From Thalassolituus sp. (lineage in GTDB: Bacteria > Pseudomonadota > Gammaproteobacteria > Pseudomonadales > Oceanobacteraceae), in the NCBI GenBank assembly GCA_006212115.1, contig PDUK01000014.1, forward strand, positions 1 through 64,000: 64,000 nucleotides of DNA, written 5' to 3'. The notes below the pieces were generated by a model. That model ran no database searches. It was not told where the DNA came from and saw only the letters and a list, made by a program, of their open reading frames with translations. Position numbers and translations under genes: made by a program. Of this stretch, positions 1-9,704 are shown piece after piece; position 1 is the first letter of the stretch, and each line of letters begins with the position of its first letter.

Positions 1-924
1 CTGCTTGAATGGAACAACATCCTCTACGAACCTCAGGATATTGTGCTGGATCAGCGCAAAACAACGGTTCGCGTTGGCGCGGTTCAGTGGCAGATGCGCG
101 CCGTCGAATCCCTCGAAGAGATGCTGAAACAGGTCGAATTTTTCGTCGATACCGTATCAGACTATCAGTCCGATTTTATTCTGTTTCCAGAGTTTTTTAA
201 TGCACCATTAATGGCTCTGGGGCCGCAGTCTTCACAGACAGAAGCCATCCGCCATCTGGCGAGCTATACCGATGAAATACTTAACGCTATGTCGCGCATG
301 GCCGTTGAATATAACGCCAACATCATCACTGGCTCCATGCCGCTGCAGAAAGACGGGCATATCTACAATGCAGCGTACCTTTGCCATCGCAGCGGTCGCG
401 TCGATGAGCAACTAAAAATTCATATTACACCGCATGAAAAGAATGACTGGGTCATCCGTGGTGGCGACAAGTTAGATGTCTTCGAAACGGACGCCGGGCG
501 AGTCGGAATTCTCATCTGTTACGACGTTGAGTTCCCCGAGCTGTCACGCCTGATGGCGGAGAAAGGTTTGCAGATTTTGTTTGTTCCATTCTGGACGGAT
601 ACTAAAAACAGCTATCTGCGTGTGCGCCATTGCGCTCACGCGCGTGCAATCGAAAACGAGTGCTACGTCGTCATCGCTGGAAGCGTCGGTAACTTGCCGG
701 ATGTTGAGAGTCTGGATGTGCAGTACAGTCAATCAGCGGTACTGACACCATCGGATTTCTCATTCCCACACGATGCCCTGTTATCCGAGGCAACGCCAAA
801 TACAGAAATGCTGATGTTCTCAGACTTGGATATGGATAAGTTACGCATCCTGCATAACGAAGGCTCAGTAAGAAACCTGAAAGACAGACGGAACGACTTG
901 TATCAGGTCATGCTTAAGAAGTAG
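1..924 (+). CDS. Carbon-nitrogen hydrolase (C-terminal part, likely GNAT-nitrilase fusion), partial at left edge
   Basis: The reading frame is open from base 1, so the true start lies outside the window; an internal GTG at 43 would give 293 residues but has no convincing ribosome binding site. The visible 307 residues form a nitrilase/amidase-superfamily domain. The catalytic Glu is in FPEFF, the Lys in the HEKNDW region, and the nucleophile Cys in GILICYDVEFPE. The residues before the domain (LEWNNILYEP) look like the end of a GNAT acetyltransferase domain, and GNAT plus carbon-nitrogen hydrolase fusions of about 500 residues are known in proteobacteria. That fusion is inferred, since the GNAT part is not visible. 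The substrate is unknown. A perfect hairpin follows the stop. Confidence 0.85.
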   Translation: MLEWNNILYEPQDIVLDQRKTTVRVGAVQWQMRAVESLEEMLKQVEFFVDTVSDYQSDFILFPEFFNAPLMALGPQSSQTEAIRHLASYTDEILNAMSRMAVEYNANIITGSMPLQKDGHIYNAAYLCHRSGRVDEQLKIHITPHEKNDWVIRGGDKLDVFETDAGRVGILICYDVEFPELSRLMAEKGLQILFVPFWTDTKNSYLRVRHCAHARAIENECYVVIAGSVGNLPDVESLDVQYSQSAVLTPSDFSFPHDALLSEATPNTEMLMFSDLDMDKLRILHNEGSVRNLKDRRNDLYQVMLKK

Positions 925-935
925 TCGGAAAGCCA

Positions 936-962
936 GGCTGCGGTAATCCATTTACCGCAGCC
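936..962. terminator. Hairpin between convergent genes
   Basis: An 11-bp perfect stem (GGCTGCGGTAA with its complement) around a 5-base loop lies between the convergent hydrolase and thioesterase genes. There is no T-tract on either side, so it is a bidirectional terminator candidate judged by position only. Confidence 0.5.
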
Positions 963-984
963 ATCTCAGCCTTTATCAGGACGC

Positions 985-1443
985 TCAGGCCGTCTCTTTC
1001 GCCTTTGTCGTATCTGCAAGATACGGTTCCAGCTTCAGAATATTTTCACGTAGTCCTTCCGGAATATCGCACGGACGGCCCTTCTTATAATCAAAGAAGA
1101 CCATAGTGCTCTCACCTTTGGCGACGAGACGTGATGTTTCGTGACTCCACACACCGTATTCCTGAACAATGCGTCCGGAGTCCAGCTTCACGCTTTTAAT
1201 CCCCACACTGATGGTATCGGGATACTTTAATGGTGCCAGGAACTTAGCACTGGTACTGCCCAGAATCGGACCCATACCTGTTTTTGCCATGTACTCTTCA
1301 ATCTTGATCGCTTCCACGTATTTCACGCGTGCACTCTCAAAATAGCGGAAATACACCGCGTTATTTACATGGTGGAAATAGTCCATCTCGCCCCATGCAA
1401 CAGGTAGTTCAACAACGATCGGATAATCATATAAATCCAGCAT
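985..1443 (-). CDS. Acyl-CoA thioesterase, 4HBT/YbgC-like hotdog fold
   Basis: This 152-residue protein has the length of a single hotdog domain. The N-terminal stretch WGEMDYFHHVNNAVYFRYFE is the 4HBT signature, with the catalytic Asp in the MDxFHHVNN motif as in 4-hydroxybenzoyl-CoA and YbgC thioesterases. No signal peptide is seen, so it should be cytosolic, hydrolysing an acyl-CoA of unknown chain. It is transcribed alone towards the hydrolase, with a long gap upstream that should hold its promoter. The family is clear; the substrate is not. Confidence 0.85.
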   Translation of the reverse strand: MLDLYDYPIVVELPVAWGEMDYFHHVNNAVYFRYFESARVKYVEAIKIEEYMAKTGMGPILGSTSAKFLAPLKYPDTISVGIKSVKLDSGRIVQEYGVWSHETSRLVAKGESTMVFFDYKKGRPCDIPEGLRENILKLEPYLADTTKAKETA

Positions 1444-1785
1444 GGTAATTGCCCCATAAATACTTCAAGTCACGCTGATCAAAATGACCAACAAAAAGAA
1501 AAGCGTCAGTCAGCACTGACACAGGGGTTTGAGCAACGAGCGTGCCTGTCCAATACCTAAGTCTGATAAATGATCAAATATACGAATACAGTACCAGTCA
1601 AATAATGAACGAGTGATAAAGTGAAACCTACTTCTGGTACTTTATCCTGAGTCAAAGCGGCAAGGTATATCCGGACATTCCGACGGGATGTCTTTAACTG
1701 ACTAGCCTTATTGGGTGAGCGAACGTGGGAACGTCAGAAATATGAATAGAAGATCCGGCCAAGTTGACGGATATCTGTCGGGCAT
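1444..1785. other. Gene-free gap with inverted repeats
   Basis: I see no gene here. Three short inverted repeats are present: GTCAGT/ACTGAC at 1505-1520, GATAAAGT/ACTTTATC at 1615-1646, and a compact hairpin at about 1674-1692 (GACATTCC/GGGATGTC with one wobble pair). The gap must hold the promoter of the leftward thioesterase. A plus-strand transcript across it would end at the strong terminator at 1786-1812, so a small RNA is possible but unproven. Confidence 0.4.
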
Positions 1786-1812
1786 AAAAAAACCCGCCGA
1801 AGCGGGTTTTTT
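1786..1812. terminator. Rho-independent terminator downstream of purA
   Basis: The stem ACCCGC/GCGGGT has a CGAA loop and is flanked by A and T tracts, giving a T-run on both strands. It ends the purA-hisZ-yjeT transcript on the minus strand and could also stop plus-strand transcription. Confidence 0.85.
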
Positions 1813-1829
1813 CATCAATATCGTTCAGA

Positions 1830-3137
<1,308 letters not shown>

Positions 3138-3157
3138 TCAGTCGTTAAATGTAAATA

Positions 3158-4324
3158 TCAGGCGTTGACCAGCGTCCACTGGCCATTCTCTTGCGCGAGA
3201 CGCTTGGACGCCCCTGCAATTTCACCATCGAGTTCGGTCACAACACGGTATCCTTCAGCCCGCAGTTCCGCCATGGCTTGCCATAATGCCGGGTCATCAG
3301 ACGGCGGCACGGCGACGGTTTCCTTTGCCTCGAACTGACGCTGACCGAGACGCGCCAGTACTTTTAAATCAGCACTGAAACCGGTTGCTGGACGTGCACG
3401 TCCAAAATCTGCACCGGTTTCATCATAGCGGCCGCCCTGTGCTACGGCATCGCCATAACCCGGGACATAGGCCGCAAAGACCAGACCTGTGTGGTAGTCG
3501 TAACCACGCAGTTCGGTTAAATCACAAGTGATGGATACCTGAGGGAAGCGCTGTGTCAGGGCCTCAATCGCTTGTGTCATATCGCTAAGTTGCTGAGCCG
3601 CAACCGGCACCAACTCTGCTAAGCGGGTAAATTTGTCTGTCAGCGCGCTCGCGTTACCCTGCATGCCTGCCACCAGATTAAATGCTTCAATCAGGTGTTC
3701 GTCATTCAGCTCACGTTCAACCCACGCCAGAGTGTCCGTCTGACACTTGAGTTTCAGCAGATCGAACAGTTCACTTTGCTGTTCATCACTCAGGCCTGCG
3801 CTGTCTGCCAGCGCACGGAAAACGCCAACGTTACCGAGATCGAGATGAACGCCTTCGATATCGGCTTCAGTCAGCAAACTCAGCATCACGCTGATGATTT
3901 CGATGTCGGCACTGATGGTCGCTTCACCATACAGCTCTGCACCAATCTGTGTGGGAGTGCGGCTGGCCAACAAGGATGCTGGACGAGTATGGAACACAGT
4001 CCGGCAGTAGCTCAGACGGCTAACGCCCTCTGGAGCAAGGCTGTGCGCATCGATACGTGCAACCTGTGGTGTTGTGTCGGCACTCAGCCCCATCAAGCGA
4101 CCGGACAACTGGTCCGTGACTTTGAATGTGCGGAGGTCCAGATCTTTACCCGTGCCGGTCAGCAGCGAGTCCAGATACTCCAGCGCTGGTGGAATAACGA
4201 AGTCGTAGCCGCAGTTGTCGAGATAGTCGAGCAGATGGCGACGCAACTGCTCTATGCGGCGCGCCTGTGGCGGCAGAATTTCGTCAATACCATCTGGCAA
4301 CAGCCAACGGTCAGCTCCAGTCAT
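3158..4324 (-). CDS. hisZ: ATP phosphoribosyltransferase regulatory subunit
   Basis: HisZ is a histidyl-tRNA-synthetase paralogue that lacks aminoacylation activity. It associates with short-form HisG to make the first enzyme of histidine synthesis and gives it feedback control. The start MTGADRWLLPDGIDEILPP is typical of HisZ. Class II synthetase-like elements are visible in the central GRYDE segment (AQGGRYDETGADFGR). The protein has 388 residues and lacks the anticodon-binding domain of HisS. An upstream in-frame start at 4390 is ignored because it adds unrelated Cys-rich residues. It lies between yjeT and purA, as in pseudomonads. Confidence 0.93.
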   Translation of the reverse strand: MTGADRWLLPDGIDEILPPQARRIEQLRRHLLDYLDNCGYDFVIPPALEYLDSLLTGTGKDLDLRTFKVTDQLSGRLMGLSADTTPQVARIDAHSLAPEGVSRLSYCRTVFHTRPASLLASRTPTQIGAELYGEATISADIEIISVMLSLLTEADIEGVHLDLGNVGVFRALADSAGLSDEQQSELFDLLKLKCQTDTLAWVERELNDEHLIEAFNLVAGMQGNASALTDKFTRLAELVPVAAQQLSDMTQAIEALTQRFPQVSITCDLTELRGYDYHTGLVFAAYVPGYGDAVAQGGRYDETGADFGRARPATGFSADLKVLARLGQRQFEAKETVAVPPSDDPALWQAMAELRAEGYRVVTELDGEIAGASKRLAQENGQWTLVNA

Positions 4325-4334
4325 TGTCCAGCCT

Positions 4335-4535
4335 TCAATTATTAAACAGGTAAAGCAAGGCGAGCCCCAGCAACATGCTGGACAGCCCAATTATTCTCAT
4401 CGTGCGATCGTCTGTTTCGGCGAGTCGGGCGACCAGTTGCCGCCAGCGAGCAGGATACAGAAAGGGAATAATCCCCTCTATTATCAGCACCAGACTGACC
4501 GCTACGGCCAGCGTATGCCAAGTATCTCCGGACAC
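4335..4535 (-). CDS. yjeT: DUF2065/YjeT family inner-membrane protein
   Basis: This 66-residue protein has a first hydrophobic helix (about residues 8-26), a basic and acidic linker, and a second helix at about 49-63, so two membrane spans. The pattern EGIIPFLYPARWRQ followed by LARL and RxxGLSSMLLGLALLY is the DUF2065 signature. It sits where yjeT-like genes lie in many gammaproteobacteria, between hflC and hisZ/purA. Its function is unknown. The hisZ start follows after about 10 bases, so the two are probably co-transcribed. Confidence 0.85.
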   Translation of the reverse strand: MSGDTWHTLAVAVSLVLIIEGIIPFLYPARWRQLVARLAETDDRTMRIIGLSSMLLGLALLYLFNN

Positions 4536-4565
4536 GCTTTCTACCTTGATGTAAAACAGATTTGC

Positions 4566-4592
4566 ACAAAAAAACCGGGCTGGTGGCCCGGT
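4566..4592 (-). terminator. Terminator after hflC
   Basis: On the minus strand a CCGGGCC/GGCCCGG-type stem with a 4-base loop is followed by a run of T (A-run at 4567-4574 on the plus strand). It separates the hflKC transcript from yjeT-hisZ-purA. Confidence 0.8.
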
Positions 4593-4654
4593 TGCAGGAT
4601 TCTACCAGAGCTGTCCGGGCTTGAACATGTAAACATGCCCAAGCCTGACAGTCT

Positions 4655-5524
4655 TTACTTCCCTTTCGAGTCGTTCAGGTAGCGGAAGAAGTCGCTCTTT
4701 GGATCGAGCAGCAGAACATCGTTACCCTGGAAGGTCTCGGTGTACGCCTTGAGGCTACGTGTAAAGGAGTAGAACTCTGGATCTTTGTTGAAGGCCTGAG
4801 CGTAAATACGCGCCGCTTCTGCGTCACCTTCACCTCGGATCTGCTCCGCTTCACGATAAGCTTCAGCTTCGATAACCGTCTTCTGACGATCCGCGTCAGC
4901 CTGGATACCTTCCGCCAGCTCGTTACCTTCTGAGCGGATCTCTCGAGACTCACGACCACGCTCTGCCGACATACGCTGATACACGTTGTTGCTCAGCTCG
5001 TCTGGCAGGTCGATCGCCTTAACACGTACATCCAGAACCTCGATACCTAACTCATCCTGCGTCTGCTCGTTGAGCATAGCCGTCAGTTTGGTCATCAGCT
5101 GATCACGTTCACCAGAAACCACTTCGTAGAGGCTACGTGCTGCAATTTCATCACGCAGACCTTTGTTTACCTGGTTCTCCAGAAGCAGGGTCGCACGAGT
5201 GCGATCACCTGATGTCGCCTGGTAGTAGTTACGCACGTCTTTGATGCGCCATTTCGCGAACGAATCGACGATGACGTATTTCTTACCAGACGTCAGGAAG
5301 CGCGATGGCTGAGTATCCAGCGTCAATACACGCGCATCGAAACGCTTAATGACATCGGCCAATGGCATTTTGAATCCAATACCGGGCTGCACGTCGTCAT
5401 CAATCATTTCACCGAAACGCAGCTTAATAGCGCGTTCTGTTTCCTTGATGATGTAGAAACTCTGACTACCAAAAATCAGTACCAGTGCCAGAACAATCAG
5501 CGTAGTAAAAGCTTTAGGAGACAT
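4655..5524 (-). CDS. hflC: HflC, SPFH/band-7 membrane protein of the FtsH-modulating complex
   Basis: HflC pairs with HflK in a periplasm-facing cage around the FtsH protease and tunes its activity. The 289 residues start with one membrane anchor (about 7-24), then the band-7 domain with ETERAIKLRFGE and a conserved RVLTLDTQPSRFLTS segment, then a long Ala/Glu/Arg-rich coiled coil (about 185-245). The ATG overlaps the hflK stop codon by one base (TAATG), so the two are translationally coupled. A terminator follows. Confidence 0.96.
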   Translation of the reverse strand: MSPKAFTTLIVLALVLIFGSQSFYIIKETERAIKLRFGEMIDDDVQPGIGFKMPLADVIKRFDARVLTLDTQPSRFLTSGKKYVIVDSFAKWRIKDVRNYYQATSGDRTRATLLLENQVNKGLRDEIAARSLYEVVSGERDQLMTKLTAMLNEQTQDELGIEVLDVRVKAIDLPDELSNNVYQRMSAERGRESREIRSEGNELAEGIQADADRQKTVIEAEAYREAEQIRGEGDAEAARIYAQAFNKDPEFYSFTRSLKAYTETFQGNDVLLLDPKSDFFRYLNDSKGK

Positions 5525-6705
5525 TAACGACCCTCCCGACGGATAGTAGTTGAGCTGGTTGCTGTACGACGCGAGTTCGCTTCACGGATGACTTCATCAG
5601 TAAGACGTTTGATGTCGTCATCTGTCATACCAGACTGGCGCGCGGCACCCTGTACCTGATTGGTCAACTTATCGAGTGGCAGGTACATCATGTTGTTGCC
5701 GCCTTCGACATCCACCAGCACCTTGCTGCTGTTGTTGTACACCTCGGATACGGCATCAATATAGAGACGCTCACGCGTCACCGCAGGAGCTTTATTGTAC
5801 TCGTTCAGCAGTTTGCTGAAGCGGTCCGCCTCACCTTCTGCACGTGCAACAACACGTTCACGGTAAGCGCGGGCTTCTTCCAGCTGACGCTGAGCACGAC
5901 CACGCGCTTCCGGTACAACCGAGTTCGCGTAGGCTTCTGCATCATTGATGGTACGTTCTTTATCCTGCTTCGCACGCTGAACATCATCAAACGCTTCTTT
6001 CACCGCGGCCGGCGGTGTCGCGTCTTTAATGTTGACGTTTTGCAGGGTAATACCTGTGTTGTATTCATCCATGTAGAACTGCAGACGTTGTTTCACGGCT
6101 TCTGCCAGTACCACACGACCGGTGGTCAGAATTGGGTCCATCTCGGTGGAGCCCACTTCATGACGCAGCGCACTTTCCGCCGCATCACGCAGAGTCAGTT
6201 CCGGATCATCGACACGCAGTGCGTAGGCAACTGGATCGGTCACGCGGTACTGCACGTTGAGTTTAACGTCGACGATGTTCTCGTCTTCAGTCAGCATGCT
6301 TTCGCGGATTTCAGCTTCACGAACCCGCGTCGCATTGACGATGATCACGTCATCAATCACTGGAATCTTCCAGTTCAGACCTTCGCCTTCAATACGATCA
6401 AACTTACCAGTACGCAGCACAACACCACGTTCCTGAGTGTCCAGGATGTAGACAGAATTCATGGCCAGAAGTACCGCCGCAATTACAGCTGCAACGACGA
6501 GGAAGCCAGTGACACTGCCATCGCTACCATTGTTGTTGCCACCGCCATTCTTGCCGCCAAATAAGCCGTTCAGCTTGTCGGTCAGTTTGCGGATTACTTC
6601 GTCCAGGTCGGGGGGCTGATTACCGCCGCCGCCATTGCCCCTGTTGTTATTACCCCAAGGGTCTTTGGGCTTATTGCCATTACCGCCAGGCTCATTCCAG
6701 GCCAT
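5524..6705 (-). CDS. hflK: HflK, SPFH/band-7 membrane protein of the FtsH-modulating complex
   Basis: HflK is the partner of HflC. The 393 residues begin with a Gly/Asn-rich cytosolic tail (about 1-60, with GGNGNKPKDPWGNNNRGNGG), followed by one membrane helix at about 67-88. A band-7 domain follows with VYILDTQERGVVLRTGKF and the DENIVDVKLNVQYRV segment. A coiled coil rich in Glu, Ala and Arg comes next, then a polar tail. Length and domain order match the family. It overlaps hflC by one base and follows hflX after 112 bases. Confidence 0.96.
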   Translation of the reverse strand: MAWNEPGGNGNKPKDPWGNNNRGNGGGGNQPPDLDEVIRKLTDKLNGLFGGKNGGGNNNGSDGSVTGFLVVAAVIAAVLLAMNSVYILDTQERGVVLRTGKFDRIEGEGLNWKIPVIDDVIIVNATRVREAEIRESMLTEDENIVDVKLNVQYRVTDPVAYALRVDDPELTLRDAAESALRHEVGSTEMDPILTTGRVVLAEAVKQRLQFYMDEYNTGITLQNVNIKDATPPAAVKEAFDDVQRAKQDKERTINDAEAYANSVVPEARGRAQRQLEEARAYRERVVARAEGEADRFSKLLNEYNKAPAVTRERLYIDAVSEVYNNSSKVLVDVEGGNNMMYLPLDKLTNQVQGAARQSGMTDDDIKRLTDEVIREANSRRTATSSTTIRREGR

Positions 6706-6817
6706 AGATCACTCCAGTCAGTGTGGCTGTTTTGTCATAAATGTGAATGTTTCATCCGTAATGATAACGGATTTCCACGTCTCAGCCAGCCCGAGCTGGC
6801 AAAGCAATGTATTTCTT

Positions 6818-8131
6818 TTACTGCTCCCAAGGCTCAACCTGGGTCACCAAAAAACGTGACTCGGGCACATTAGCCTTGGACAGTGCACGTTTGAAGTCCT
6901 GCAGCTGCATCCGGATATGCAACAGGCTCTCACCATTATCGGTATATTCTTCGCTCTGAACGCCGCCCGATTCGTAAAGAATTGCACGAAGACGCGCATC
7001 TGCAGGAGGCAAGGTCAGATTGCCCTCAAACAGTTCTTCGCCAAGCAATTCAGAGATCGCCTGACGCAGAAGATCGAATCCCAGACGCTCCTGAGCCGAT
7101 AACCAGACAGCGACAGGTGCGCCATCTTCATTGCGATCGATTCGCGGCGTAGCGGTTTCAAGCAGATCGATCTTGTTGTACACCCGAAGTTCCGGCAGTT
7201 CGTCCGCCTGAATTTCACTCAGTACCGTCTCAACCTGTTCGATGTTGCCCTCACGCTCGGGGGATGCACAATCGATGACGTGCATCAGTAATTGCGCTTC
7301 CGCTGCTTCCTGCAATGTGGCTCTAAAGGCTTCTACCAGTTTATGGGGGAGGTGTCGGATAAAACCAACCGTGTCTGCAAGAACAATTTCACCCACATCA
7401 TCGATATCAAGACGCCGCAGAGTCGGATCAAGCGTCGCGAACAGCTGATCTGCCGCGTACACCTCGGCCTGAGTCAACGCATTGAATAGAGTAGATTTTC
7501 CAGCATTGGTGTAGCCCACAATAGCAACTGTCGGAACATCCGAACGTTGTCGGGCACGACGGCTCTGGTCACGCTGCGAACGGACTTTATCGAGGCGAGC
7601 ATGAATGCTTTTTACACGCTCACGCAGCAGACGACGATCCGTCTCGAGCTGAGTTTCACCGGGCCCGCGCATACCGATACCGCCCTTCTGGCGCTCAAGG
7701 TGAGTCCAGCCGCGAACGAGACGCGTGGATTGATGCTGAAGCTGCGCCAGCTCTACCTGCAACTTACCTTCGTGAGTCCGGGCGCGCTGCGCAAAAATAT
7801 CAAGAATCAGACCGGTACGATCGAGCACACGACACTTGATCTCGCGCTCGATGTTACGTTCCTGGCTGGGCGACAGAGCATGGTTGAAGATCACCAGGCT
7901 CACGTCGTGGAGACGCACCATTTCGGCAATTTCCTCGACCTTACCCTTACCGACAAAGGTTTTAACGTGTGGCACATCGCGCTTGGTCGTCACCAGCTCG
8001 ACGGGATCGGCTCCTGCGGAGATCACCAATTCACGAAACTCGTTGATGTCTTCCCGGTTTGCACCTTCAGGGAAGTCCACATGGACCAGAACGGCTTCTT
8101 CACCACCACTGTCTGGGCGTTCAAAAAACAC
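6818..8131 (-). CDS. hflX: GTPase HflX, ribosome-associated
   Basis: HflX is a GTPase that binds the 50S subunit and splits or rescues stalled ribosomes in stressed cells. The 437 residues hold an N-terminal HflX domain and the Gly-rich linker GGIGMRGPGETQLETDRR. The G domain has the P-loop GYTNAGKST, the G3 motif DTVGF and the G4 motif NKID. The gene starts with GTG, with an AAAGGT ribosome binding site about 10 bases upstream, and no closer ATG fits. It lies downstream of hfq as in E. coli and pseudomonads. Confidence 0.95.
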   Translation of the reverse strand: MFFERPDSGGEEAVLVHVDFPEGANREDINEFRELVISAGADPVELVTTKRDVPHVKTFVGKGKVEEIAEMVRLHDVSLVIFNHALSPSQERNIEREIKCRVLDRTGLILDIFAQRARTHEGKLQVELAQLQHQSTRLVRGWTHLERQKGGIGMRGPGETQLETDRRLLRERVKSIHARLDKVRSQRDQSRRARQRSDVPTVAIVGYTNAGKSTLFNALTQAEVYAADQLFATLDPTLRRLDIDDVGEIVLADTVGFIRHLPHKLVEAFRATLQEAAEAQLLMHVIDCASPEREGNIEQVETVLSEIQADELPELRVYNKIDLLETATPRIDRNEDGAPVAVWLSAQERLGFDLLRQAISELLGEELFEGNLTLPPADARLRAILYESGGVQSEEYTDNGESLLHIRMQLQDFKRALSKANVPESRFLVTQVEPWEQ

Positions 8132-8290
8132 GGCAGGCGTTACCTTTGTTTATTAACAGGAAATAAAAATAGCAGATGCGAGGCACGAAGAAGCCTCAGA
8201 CGTTCATTAACAACAGTGAGAAGTTGCTTCAGTCGGATAGCGAGAAGGGGTTGCGCGATAAAACATGGCAACCCCTGTCGGTTGGACGAA

Positions 8291-8533
8291 TTACTCTTCG
8301 CCGTCACCCTGTTCTGCTGGTGCGAGACGCACGTTACGACTAGGTACCACAGTCGAAATTGCGTGCTTGTATACCATCTGAGATACGGTGTTTTTCAGCA
8401 GAATCACAAACTGATCGAACGACTCGATCTGACCCTGAAGTTTAATACCGTTGACCAGGAAGATAGAAACCTGAATACGTTCCTTGCGAAGTTGATTCAA
8501 ATAAGGGTCTTGTAAGGAGTGCCCTTTTGACAT
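8291..8533 (-). CDS. hfq: RNA chaperone Hfq
   Basis: Hfq forms a hexameric ring that pairs small RNAs with mRNAs. The start [20 protein letters not shown] is near-identical to known Hfq proteins. The Sm1 region ([21 protein letters not shown]) and Sm2 motif (YKHAIS) are complete. At 80 residues it has a short acidic tail (QGDGEE), like pseudomonad Hfq and unlike the 102-residue E. coli form. The ATG at 8533 is preceded by AGGAGAA, which rejects the longer frame starting at 8566. Confidence 0.98.
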   Translation of the reverse strand: MSKGHSLQDPYLNQLRKERIQVSIFLVNGIKLQGQIESFDQFVILLKNTVSQMVYKHAISTVVPSRNVRLAPAEQGDGEE

Positions 8534-8744
8534 AGTTGTTCTCCTAAATGAGAGAGTGCCTTCCAATCTGCGGTCGGCGAAATAAAAGTAGTTTGCCCCA
8601 TGGTTGGCCTGACCCGGTCTGTGCCTATCGATAAAAACACCACCGCCCGGTACACCTACACCAAGCGATCATTCGACAAACTTCAGTTGATTGGGTTCAG
8701 CCAGAGAACGACGGAAAATGCATTGTTATTAGTCAGCAATACGG

Positions 8745-9704
8745 TCAACCTTGGCTCTCGCTGCTAAATATGGCGTTGGCGCTGAGTATTTTCAAGGTAT
8801 TTCTGACAATATCCGGATCATCGGTATCCAGCCAGTGAAGATCGGGCCAGCTACGGAGCCAGGTTATTTGTCTTTTAGCCAGCTGGCGGGTCGCAATAAT
8901 ACCTCGTTCAACCATCTCATCGTAACCGTACTGGCCGTCGAGATGCTCCCATGCCTGACGATATCCAACGCAGCGGACAGACGGCAGATCAATGTGCAGA
9001 CCACCACGGGCACGCAATGCTTTTACTTCTTCCATAAACCCGTCCGACAGCATGATACGGAATCGCTGCGCAATGCGTTCATGCAGGCGCGATCTCTCCG
9101 CCGGACACACGGCAAAATTAACCACGTGATAAGGCAAAGGCTCGGTATGTTGCTCCGCCCAGTGTTGCGTCAGCGTCTTACCGGAGATCAGATACACCTC
9201 CAGAGCGCGCTGAATTCGCTGCGAATCCATAGGTTTCAGACGCCGTGCTGACTCAGGATCGACCTCTGCCAGACGCTGATGCATCGCAGGCCAGCCGAGC
9301 TCTCGCCCTTCATCAAGCAGTTGCTGACGTACAGTTTCATCCGATTTCGGTAAGTCTGCAGAACCGTCGCGCAGGAATTTGAAGTACATCATGGTGCCAC
9401 CCACTAGCAGTGGCACTTTGCCGGATGCGGTTATCTCTGCCATTTCCCGCAGAGCGTCCTCTCGAAAATCCGCAGCAGAGTAACTCTCTGCCGGATCAAT
9501 CAGATCAATCAAGCGATGCGGGGCCTCGGCTTGCATAGCGGCATCGGGCTTGGCGGTACCTATGTCCATATCCCGGTAAATCAATGCAGAGTCGACACTG
9601 ATGATTTCGCAGTTGTGACGCTTAACCAGTTCCAACGCCAGGGCCGTTTTACCCGAGGCCGTTGGCCCCATCAAGAAGATGGCAGGAGGGAGAGAAGTAG
9701 ACAT
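8745..9704 (-). CDS. miaA: tRNA dimethylallyltransferase MiaA
   Basis: MiaA puts a dimethylallyl group on A37 of tRNAs that read UNN codons. The P-loop [11 protein letters not shown] comes at about residues 13-23, followed by [16 protein letters not shown], which binds the substrate. The segments [12 protein letters not shown] and [12 protein letters not shown] are family hallmarks. The 319 residues are normal length. The ATG overlaps the mutL stop as TGATG; a GTG one codon earlier is also possible. It lies between mutL and hfq, with a 211-base gap before hfq that may carry an hfq promoter. Confidence 0.97.
   Translation of the reverse strand: MSTSLPPAIFLMGPTASGKTALALELVKRHNCEIISVDSALIYRDMDIGTAKPDAAMQAEAPHRLIDLIDPAESYSAADFREDALREMAEITASGKVPLLVGGTMMYFKFLRDGSADLPKSDETVRQQLLDEGRELGWPAMHQRLAEVDPESARRLKPMDSQRIQRALEVYLISGKTLTQHWAEQHTEPLPYHVVNFAVCPAERSRLHERIAQRFRIMLSDGFMEEVKALRARGGLHIDLPSVRCVGYRQAWEHLDGQYGYDEMVERGIIATRQLAKRQITWLRSWPDLHWLDTDDPDIVRNTLKILSANAIFSSESQG

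Noticed and set aside
7547-8515. 322-residue plus-strand frame across hflX and hfq
   Set aside because: It is the antisense shadow of two certain genes and resembles no protein family.
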